Origin: DASRWT01 sp963748485 | GTDB lineage: Bacteria; Methylomirabilota; Methylomirabilia; Rokubacteriales; CSP1-6 | Direction of reading: 5' to 3' | Assembly: GCA_963748485.1 (NCBI GenBank) | Contig: CAVVJF010000004.1 | Coordinates: forward strand, 1-64,000 | DNA: 64,000 bases | In this document: piece after piece, positions 59,377-64,000 of the stretch | How the letters are laid out: each line of letters starts with the position of its first letter | How positions within the stretch are numbered: position 1 is the stretch's first letter | Notes under the pieces: generated by a model | The model's database searches: none | The model's input: only the letters and a program-made list of their open reading frames with translations | Told to the model about the DNA's origin: nothing | Position numbers and translations under genes: made by a program

Positions 59377-59598
59377 ATGCCCCAGCCCGTCCCGAACGCG
59401 ATCGACGGCACGCGCCCTGCCCCTGCCGCGCCGCACGACCTCACCCCGCTGCAACGGTGCCGCTACGCCGCCCGCGTGGCGAACCTCCTCAGTGGCCTGC
59501 CCTGGGACGAGCAGGTCCGCGTCGTCCGCCTGCTCGCCACCGCCTACGGCTTCGTCGCGGTCAGCGAGGCGCCGTCGTTCGAGGAGGACCGGCTATGA
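59377..59598 (+). CDS. Small hypothetical phage protein
   Basis: A 73-residue protein, LTPLQRCRYAARVANLLSGLPWDEQVRVVRLLATAYGFV in its middle, mostly helical. GAGAGGAGG lies 8 bases before ATG 59377, the best ribosome site in this run, and the stop overlaps the next start. Function unknown. Confidence 0.55.
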   Translation: MPQPVPNAIDGTRPAPAAPHDLTPLQRCRYAARVANLLSGLPWDEQVRVVRLLATAYGFVAVSEAPSFEEDRL

Positions 59599-60431
59599 CC
59601 TCCACCGCGCCCGCCCGCCAGGCCTCGGCGGGCGAGCTCGCCGAACGCATCGTCATCCATAACGATCTCACGCGGCTGTCGCCGGCCGACCGCATCGTCT
59701 ACTACCGCCGGCTCTGCGAGAGCCTCGGCCTGAACCCGCTCACGTGGCCCTTCCGCTTCCTCTACCTCGATGGGCGCCTCACCCTCTACACCACGCGGGA
59801 TGCCTGCGATCAGCTCCGCGCCGCGCATCACGTCAGCATCGGCAAGCCGACGCTTCGTTTCGAGCCCGGCCTCCTGATCGTCGAGATCGAGGCCTCGCTT
59901 CCGAATGGCCGCTCCGACGCGGACGTGGGCGTGGTCGCGCTCACGGACAAGGAGGGCAAGGATGTGGTGGGGCTCAGCCGCGCCAATGCCGTGATGAAGG
60001 CGGTGACCAAGGCCAAGCGGCGCGTCACGCTCTCCATCGTCGGCCTGGGCCTGCCCGACGAGAGCGAGGTGGAGGACATTCCCGGTGCCCGGCGCATCGT
60101 CGTCGACCACGAGACGGGCGAGATCGAGGCGCCGGTGGCGACGGACGCCGCGGCCGAGCACGCGCGGGCTGTCACATCGGAGGACGCGCCGACCGCGGAG
60201 CCGGAGCCCGAACCGGCTCCGTCGACCACGCGGCCGGCCCCCGATCCCGCTGTCGAAGAGCGCGAGGGCCTGATCCGCGCCCTCACCGCCTGGTTCAACA
60301 CGCGCAAGCTCGGCTCCACCGCGCGCGCCCAGTGGCTCCGCGAGAAGTTCGGGGACGTGCCCCTCGAGCGCGTCGACCTGGCCCTCTTGAAAGATGCCGT
60401 CGACGCGGCCAAGCGGCGGCCGGCGCCATGA
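59595..60431 (+). CDS. Phage protein, possible Rad52/Erf-like single-strand annealing protein
   Basis: A 278-residue protein of a widespread phage family with sequence such as YYRRLCESLGLNPLTWPFRFLYLDGRLTLYTTRDACDQLRAAHHV and SRANAVMKAVTKAKRRVTLSIVGLGLPDESEVEDIPGARR. The last segment (alternating Ala/Lys helix ending in G-L-G) recalls the conserved core of Rad52-superfamily annealing proteins; position between a RusA-type gene and a small helical gene agrees. A Pro/Glu linker (about 195-220) leads to a C-terminal helical part LTAWFNTRKLGSTARAQWLREKFGDVPLERV. The annealing role is inference. Confidence 0.55.
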   Translation: MTSTAPARQASAGELAERIVIHNDLTRLSPADRIVYYRRLCESLGLNPLTWPFRFLYLDGRLTLYTTRDACDQLRAAHHVSIGKPTLRFEPGLLIVEIEASLPNGRSDADVGVVALTDKEGKDVVGLSRANAVMKAVTKAKRRVTLSIVGLGLPDESEVEDIPGARRIVVDHETGEIEAPVATDAAAEHARAVTSEDAPTAEPEPEPAPSTTRPAPDPAVEEREGLIRALTAWFNTRKLGSTARAQWLREKFGDVPLERVDLALLKDAVDAAKRRPAP

Positions 60432-60655
60432 GCGAGCTCGCGCGCGTGGCGCTCACGACGGAGGAAGTCATCGCCCGCGCGAAGGAGCTGGCCCAGCGCG
60501 TGCGTGATCGCGAGCAGCTCGAGGAGGCGCACAAGGACCAGCGCGAAGAAATGAAGGCCGAGGCGCGCGAGCTCGACAAGGCGATCAAGCGCCTGGCGGC
60601 GGCCATCCGGACCGAGAGCGAGGACCGGAGCGGGCAGATCGGGCTCTTCCCATGA
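60428..60655 (+). CDS. Small coiled-coil phage protein
   Basis: A 75-residue helical protein: LTTEEVIARAKELAQRVRDREQLEEAHKDQREEMKAEARELDKAIKRLAAAIRTESEDRSGQIGLF, with heptad spacing and a QIGLF-type C-terminus resembling clamp- or SSB-binding tails of phage accessory proteins. ATGA overlaps on both sides. It may act with the upstream annealing-type protein. Confidence 0.55.
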   Translation: MSELARVALTTEEVIARAKELAQRVRDREQLEEAHKDQREEMKAEARELDKAIKRLAAAIRTESEDRSGQIGLFP

Positions 60656-60792
60656 AGACGCCGTGTCGCGTCTGCGCGCGCTATGGCCCGTGCCCCCGGC
60701 CGCGCGGCAAGCATCCCACTACCCGGGCCGGCGAGCCCTCGCACTGCCCCTGCTGGCCGACGGCCGCGCATTGTTGCTGGTGTGCGGCATGA
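60652..60792 (+). CDS. Cys-rich mini-protein (46 residues)
   Basis: Eight cysteines in 46 residues, with patterns TPCRVCARYGPC, HCPCWP and HCCWCAA; likely binds one or two zinc ions. ATG at 60652 overlaps the previous stop and its own stop overlaps the next ATG (60789), which supports translation. No known family assigned. Confidence 0.5.
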   Translation: MKTPCRVCARYGPCPRPRGKHPTTRAGEPSHCPCWPTAAHCCWCAA

Positions 60793-60995
60793 CAGACGAG
60801 CGGATAAGCCGGAAGCCCAAGTTCCTGAATGCCCGCATCACGGCGACGTACATCGTACGCGATGTCTGCGCGCCCCAGGATCTCGTGGACACGGGGATGA
60901 CGTTCGAGGAGATGGTGCGCGATCTCATCGAGTCGGAGCGGCTCACGGGCTTGGCTGATCAGGAACAGATCGTCAGCGTCGAGGAGATCCCATGA
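60789..60995 (+). CDS. Small hypothetical phage protein
   Basis: A 68-residue protein: MTDERISRKPKFLNARITATYIVRDVCAPQDLVDTGMTFEEMVRDLIESERLTGLADQE. Coupled by ATGA at both ends. Mixed helix/strand; no recognised family. Confidence 0.5.
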   Translation: MTDERISRKPKFLNARITATYIVRDVCAPQDLVDTGMTFEEMVRDLIESERLTGLADQEQIVSVEEIP

Positions 60996-61300
60996 CCGAC
61001 GACCGGGCGCGGGTGGAGGCAGAGGAAATGTATGCCCTCCTCTGCAAGTCCACGGGGCCTTCTCAAGACATCGCCATCATCACCGATGCCCTCCTCGCCT
61101 ACGGGGCGGCGCAGCGGGCGGAGGAGCGGGAGGCGTGTGCGAAGGAGATCCCCACCAACTGGATCGACTCTCTGCTGACCGGACCCAAGAAGGCTCTCAG
61201 CGGAGAGCCGGGGACGTGGGGGTGCCCAGACGTTGAACGCCTGCTCAACGGGATCGCCACCCGCATCCGCGCCCGCCGCGAGGGGCCGGAGGCGGCATGA
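60992..61300 (+). CDS. Hypothetical phage protein
   Basis: A 102-residue acidic protein with DIAIITDALLAYGAAQRAEEREACAKEI, a segment often present in small phage ORFs near replication genes, and VERLLNGIATRIRARREG at the end. Start and stop overlap neighbours by ATGA. Function unknown. Confidence 0.5.
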   Translation: MTDDRARVEAEEMYALLCKSTGPSQDIAIITDALLAYGAAQRAEEREACAKEIPTNWIDSLLTGPKKALSGEPGTWGCPDVERLLNGIATRIRARREGPEAA

Positions 61301-61437
61301 CGCGGCCCCGGTGGTGGCGCCGCGTGCTCCTCTGCTGGTGGGGCGGCTGTGACGGCACGCTCGACACCCGCGACCTCGTCGGGCCGATCTGGCACTGCGC
61401 GAGCTGCGGGCAGATCGAGCGCTGCCGGATCCGGTGA
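61297..61437 (+). CDS. Cys-rich mini-protein (46 residues)
   Basis: A 46-residue protein with VLLCWWGGCDGTLDTRDLVGPIWHCASCGQIERCRI: Cys pairs C-x4-C and C-x2-C fit a small zinc ribbon. Starts in ATGA overlap at 61297 and its stop shares a base with the next ATG. Function unknown. Confidence 0.5.
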   Translation: MTRPRWWRRVLLCWWGGCDGTLDTRDLVGPIWHCASCGQIERCRIR

Positions 61438-61604
61438 TGACGACGCCCGTCGCGCATACCGTCACCGTCGCGCGGCACGAGTCGCTCCGCGTCGTCTACC
61501 TCCGCTGCACGTGCGGGTGGTCGACGGAGCTCGAGCAGCGCCTGAAGGATCTCGACGCGCGGATCTCGGCTGCCGTCGTCCAGCACGTGGAGCCGCCGGC
61601 ATGA
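61437..61604 (+). CDS. Small phage protein with C-x-C motif
   Basis: A 55-residue protein, VARHESLRVVYLRCTCGWSTELEQRLKDLDARISAAVVQH, with C-T-C-G and a helical tail. Coupled to both neighbours (61437 and 61601). Function unknown. Confidence 0.45.
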   Translation: MTTPVAHTVTVARHESLRVVYLRCTCGWSTELEQRLKDLDARISAAVVQHVEPPA

Positions 61605-61846
61605 GGGGGGAGGCCAACCGCCTCGTCGCCGACGCCGCCGCGATCCGGACCGTGTGGATCGACCGCCACCGGCCGCACGCCGCCGCCCGCATGGACGCGA
61701 TCGCGGGCCTGCATCCGCGGCCGCATCTCGCGCACCCGCTCTGCTGGGAGTTTCGCTGCCCCTGCGGCCAGGCCCTCGTGATCTGGGTGGCGCGGGACGC
61801 CGGCGGCCGCATCCGCGTCCGGGCGCATGGGTATGCGCATTCATGA
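61601..61846 (+). CDS. Small phage protein with C-x-C motif
   Basis: An 81-residue protein with an N-terminal helix (RLVADAAAIRTVWIDRHRPHAAARMDAIAGL) and HPLCWEFRCPCGQALVIWVARDAGGRIRV, again a C-x3-C-x-C-type ribbon half. ATGA overlaps on both sides. Function unknown. Confidence 0.5.
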   Translation: MRGEANRLVADAAAIRTVWIDRHRPHAAARMDAIAGLHPRPHLAHPLCWEFRCPCGQALVIWVARDAGGRIRVRAHGYAHS

Positions 61847-62253
61847 GCGACTGGGTGCCGTACGCGCGGCTGCTCGGCTTGAACCCCTACCACGTCGACG
61901 CCTGGCCGGCGGACGCGATGGCGGAGGTCATGCGCTGGCGACTCGCCCAGTTCCGTCGGCAGTGGCATGCGCTCACACAGAACGGCCACGCCGACCGCGT
62001 GCGCACGCAGTCGAGCCGCGCGCATCTGATCCAGAGCGTGAAGGACGATCTGGCCGCGGCACGGCGCCCACTTCCCCGGCAGCCCTACACGACGTGTCGC
62101 TGTCACCCGCAGCGCATCGGCTCGACGCCATCCCGCGTCGACCCGTGGGACGTTGACCGGCCGCCGAGCCTGCCCTCGGCCATCGCCGCGCTCGCCTGGC
62201 TCGGGCAGACCTTCGGACGACGGGCGAACAGTGCACCACCGAAGCGAGGATGA
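61843..62253 (+). CDS. Hypothetical phage protein
   Basis: A 136-residue protein: MSDWVPYARLLGLNPYHVDAWPADAMAEVMRWRLAQFRRQWHAL, then RQPYTTCRCHPQRIGS and an Ala/Leu-rich C-terminus. No family I can name. It precedes the replication-type gene by 12 bases. Confidence 0.55.
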   Translation: MSDWVPYARLLGLNPYHVDAWPADAMAEVMRWRLAQFRRQWHALTQNGHADRVRTQSSRAHLIQSVKDDLAAARRPLPRQPYTTCRCHPQRIGSTPSRVDPWDVDRPPSLPSAIAALAWLGQTFGRRANSAPPKRG

Positions 62254-62265
62254 GGAGTGTCCCGA

Positions 62266-62913
62266 ATGGCGACCTATCACGCGCTCTACTCCGGACTCTG
62301 GAACGACGACGCGCTCGAGGGGCTGACCTTCGAGACGAAGGGCTTCTTTGCCTACCTCTGCACGAATGACCGGGTGCGCCCGTCGGGCATCTACCGCGTG
62401 TCCGACGATCAGCTCGTGGCCGACACGGGGCTCCCGCTGAAGCGGGTACGCAGTTACCTATCGACCCTCGTCTCACGCGGCCGCTTGATCCGCGATGGGT
62501 GGTGGCTGTTCATCCAGGGCTACCTCAAACGGCAGCCGAAACATGACCGATTGTTGGCCGCCGTGCGCCAAGATGTCGAAAATTGCAGCTCTCGCGTGGT
62601 TCTTGAGGCGTTTTCGCTGAAATATACGCAGTTTAGTAGATGGTCAGCCGACCGTCTCCTGACCGTCACCCGACCGTCTGCGGAAAACGGTAGACCGTCT
62701 GCGGAAAACGGTGCTCAGAAGAGATGGGATATAGAAGAGAAGAGAGGACCGTCTCCTGACGGTCAACCTCCTGATGGCTTGATCGCCAAGGAGTCGACCC
62801 AGGCCCAGCCCAGCGCCGGCACCCAGTGGGTCGTGGAGGAGGCCGAGCGGATCGGCCGCCGGATCTTCGGCCCGGCCACCGTGACGAATCTTCCGCAGGC
62901 CGGCCGGCCGTGA
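62266..62913 (+). CDS. Winged-helix phage replication protein (lambda O / DnaD-like role)
   Basis: A 215-residue protein. The N-terminal domain YHALYSGLWNDDALEGLTFETKGFFAYLCTNDRVRPSGIYRVSDDQLVADTGLPLKRVRSYLSTLVSRGRLIRDGWWLFIQGYLKRQPKHDRLL is a winged helix typical of phage replication-initiation proteins. The central part contains tandem RPSAENG repeats, where the DNA forms iteron-like sites. The C-terminal part (QWVVEEAERIGRRIFGPATV) is less defined. ATG at 62266 follows GAGGAG; GTG at 62257 is the alternative. Position upstream of an HNH-type gene fits a replication module. Confidence 0.65.
   Translation: MATYHALYSGLWNDDALEGLTFETKGFFAYLCTNDRVRPSGIYRVSDDQLVADTGLPLKRVRSYLSTLVSRGRLIRDGWWLFIQGYLKRQPKHDRLLAAVRQDVENCSSRVVLEAFSLKYTQFSRWSADRLLTVTRPSAENGRPSAENGAQKRWDIEEKRGPSPDGQPPDGLIAKESTQAQPSAGTQWVVEEAERIGRRIFGPATVTNLPQAGRP
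62650..62764 (+). repeat. Iteron-like cluster inside the replication gene (candidate origin)
   Basis: Heptamer GACCGTC occurs at 62650, 62661, 62672, 62693 and 62747, with GACGGTC at 62758: spacings 11, 11, 21, 54 and 11. Copies at 62672 and 62693 belong to a 21-base tandem repeat. A purine-rich, AT-richer stretch (62716-62747) lies between, as in lambda-type origins located within gene O. Confidence 0.65.
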
Positions 62914-63593
62914 GCCCTGGCCTGTACTGCCGCTGCGGGGACCAAGGGGCGCTCTGTCACCCCTACTATCGCTGCTCGCGCTGCGGACTCGACTTCGACG
63001 ACGAGACGTTCTACCAGCGCAAGGAGTCGACGCGCCCTCGGCGGGACTCCATGCAACCCCGCCGACGGATGCTCGACACGATCTGCAAGGCGTGTCGGCA
63101 GAAGGAACGGGACGACGGGAAGGGGCCGACCCCGACGACCGACTGGGCGAAAGTGGAGTACGGCCGGTTCATGCAGGCGGCGCGGCGGACCATCGCGCAC
63201 CACGCGAGCCGGTTCAATCTCTCGACGCACGACCTGGCGAAGCAGGGATGGCTTGCGCCGCTGATCGCCGACCGCATGCAGCGGACAAAGGTCTGCGAGT
63301 ACTGCCACCGCCACTTCGCATCGCTCGACGACCAGACGATTGACGTTGTCGTACCCAAGCTGGGGTTCTCCTTCGAGCTCAACACGCGCGTCGCCGACAC
63401 GACCTGCAACAACGCCAAGCGCGTGTTCGAGAATGAGCCGAACGCACAACAGCTGATCGACCGCTGGCGAATGAACTGGCGGCGGTGGGGTGCGCATCAG
63501 CGCTGCCCGGGCCGCGTGACACACACAGACGGCGACTTTGCACCGCCGCCCGGGTTCAAGGTGGGGCCGCAACAGGGACTCTTCGCATCGTGA
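62910..63593 (+). CDS. Zinc-finger / HNH-endonuclease-like phage protein
   Basis: A 227-residue protein. The N-terminal part has several Cys pairs (YCRCGDQGALCHPYYRCSRCGLDFDDETFYQRK ... DTICKACRQKERDDG). The C-terminal part has HNH-like spacing: KVCEYCHRHFASLDDQTIDVVVPKLGFSFELNTRVADTTCNNAKRVFE. In HNH nucleases the motif is D-H-h-h-P; here the His is Val (DVVVP), while the Asn and C-x-x-K ends are kept. GTG at 62910 overlaps the previous stop. It may be an inactive HNH relative or bind metal differently. Confidence 0.6.
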   Translation: MSPGLYCRCGDQGALCHPYYRCSRCGLDFDDETFYQRKESTRPRRDSMQPRRRMLDTICKACRQKERDDGKGPTPTTDWAKVEYGRFMQAARRTIAHHASRFNLSTHDLAKQGWLAPLIADRMQRTKVCEYCHRHFASLDDQTIDVVVPKLGFSFELNTRVADTTCNNAKRVFENEPNAQQLIDRWRMNWRRWGAHQRCPGRVTHTDGDFAPPPGFKVGPQQGLFAS

Positions 63594-63680
63594 AGCAGTT
63601 GATACCCCTGCCGGTGGCGTGCTAGGTTCGTCCCGGCTACCAGGGGGAGTCCCCGACGGGTGGCGGGAGGTGCGGACCCC

Positions 63681-63842
63681 ATGACCGAACTGCTCGTCGG
63701 CCTCGCGGTCTTCGGCTTCGTCGTGTACCTGCTCGTGACCTACATCCCGATGCCGCCGCTACTCAAGCAAGTCCTGATTGCGGTCGCGGTGATCCTGATC
63801 ATCCTGCGCGTCCTGCCGGTGCTCGGGATCAAGCTGCCATGA
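63681..63842 (+). CDS. Small two-TM membrane protein, Thivi_2564-like
   Basis: A 53-residue hydrophobic protein, LLVGLAVFGFVVYLLVTYIPMPPLLKQVLIAVAVILIILRVLPVLGI, with two membrane helices joined by a TYIPMPP turn, resembling the Thivi_2564 family of small phage/bacterial membrane proteins. GGGAGGTGCGG before ATG 63681 is a good ribosome site. Its stop overlaps the next start. The 87-base gap before it could hold a promoter; I see no clear one. Confidence 0.65.
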   Translation: MTELLVGLAVFGFVVYLLVTYIPMPPLLKQVLIAVAVILIILRVLPVLGIKLP

Positions 63843-64000
63843 CGCCGACGCCGCCCGATGCCCGCGTGGCCGAGCTCGCCGAGCTCTTCATCGTGCCCGA
63901 GGCACCGCACCGCGCGGCGCGCGTCAGCGAGCTGGCCGAACGGATCCAGGAGACGATCGAGGAAGTGCTGGCCGAGTTCGGCCTGGACGACACCGAGACC
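63839..64000 (+). CDS. Hypothetical phage protein (3' end outside window)
   Basis: The first 54 residues of an acidic helical protein: DARVAELAELFIVPEAPHRAARVSELAERIQETIEEVLAEFGLDD. ATG at 63839 overlaps the previous stop. Truncated by the window edge; no family assigned. Confidence 0.45.
   Translation, partial: MTPTPPDARVAELAELFIVPEAPHRAARVSELAERIQETIEEVLAEFGLDDTET

Larger units (their letters stand above)
56945..64000 (+). mobile_element. Phage-like early region (prophage or phage fragment), right end outside window
   Basis: About 7 kb of plus-strand genes, mostly short and coupled by ATGA overlaps, with RusA-type resolvase, a possible annealing protein, a winged-helix replication protein and an HNH-type protein. 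No integrase, attachment site, terminase or capsid gene is seen. The boundary with host genes is near 56817-56945, where the 128-base gap shows nothing else recognisable. Confidence 0.72.

Noticed and set aside
1..64000. CRISPR arrays, insertion sequences, rRNA operons
   Set aside because: No regularly spaced long repeats, no transposase-like protein with terminal inverted repeats and no rRNA sequence were seen.

Overview
This window is very GC-rich bacterial DNA (my estimate is high-60s percent G+C by eye) with tightly packed genes, many of which overlap by ATGA or GTGA. Tat-exported phosphatases, an outer-membrane beta-barrel porin, sigma-54-type promoter elements with an NtrC-class activator, and coenzyme F420 biosynthesis with separate cofG and cofH point to a diderm, soil or subsurface bacterium. 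Candidatus Rokubacteria or another Methylomirabilota member is my best guess, by inference only. No rRNA gene, tRNA gene or CRISPR array was found.

Layout. 1-334: 5' end of a response regulator. 407-3654: an arsenic island on the minus strand (arsR, an arsI/cadI-type dioxygenase, arsM, arsC, an arsN1-type acetyltransferase) with an aquaglyceroporin gene on the plus strand inside it and an AT-rich operator at arsR. No ArsB or Acr3 pump is present. 3794-6119: relic of ppx/gppA directly followed by ppk1 (polyphosphate). 6132-20963: a long phosphorus-scavenging run on the minus strand: alpha/beta hydrolase, GH3-type adenylate-forming enzyme, phnC-E-D-G-H-I-J-K-L-M (C-P lyase and its transporter), an inositol-phosphatase-family protein, phoX and phoD. 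A triple 11-bp repeat resembling PHO boxes lies in front. 21129-25867: a frameshifted CPBP-type membrane protein, a HAD fragment, phoR-phoB, an MBL-fold lipoprotein and a Fis-type protein.

25923-44689: nitrogen acquisition on the minus strand. An outer-membrane porin and an ANTAR regulator precede urtABCDE (urea ABC importer), ureABC-EFG-D (urease), an allophanate hydrolase and an AtzH-like protein. Upstream of these lie glnA and glnB-amtB. Three well-matched sigma-54 -24/-12 elements precede porin-ANTAR, urtA and glnB, so the locus reads as one nitrogen-limitation regulon. 44834-46716: a frameshifted single-domain response regulator and an NtrC-class activator flanked by dyads.

46925-54812 (plus strand): coenzyme F420 genes (two F420-dependent enzymes, cofG, cofH, cofD, cofC, cofE, F420:NADP oxidoreductase), with an HU gene and a GNAT gene among them. 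54831-56816 (minus): a tiny ORF, a HAD hydrolase, and a cysteine-desulfurase-family protein that keeps the catalytic Cys but has lost the PLP lysine.

56945-64000: phage-like early region, all plus strand, a chain of small coupled genes (several Cys-rich mini-proteins, RusA-type resolvase, a possible single-strand annealing protein, a replication protein with iteron-like repeats inside its gene, an HNH-type protein). No integrase, capsid or terminase gene lies in the window, so its right edge is outside.

Four genes (phoX, phnI, the CPBP gene and one response regulator) carry a single-base frameshift; two of these are in G/C homopolymers. Either the assembly has homopolymer errors or these genes are decaying, and raw reads would decide.
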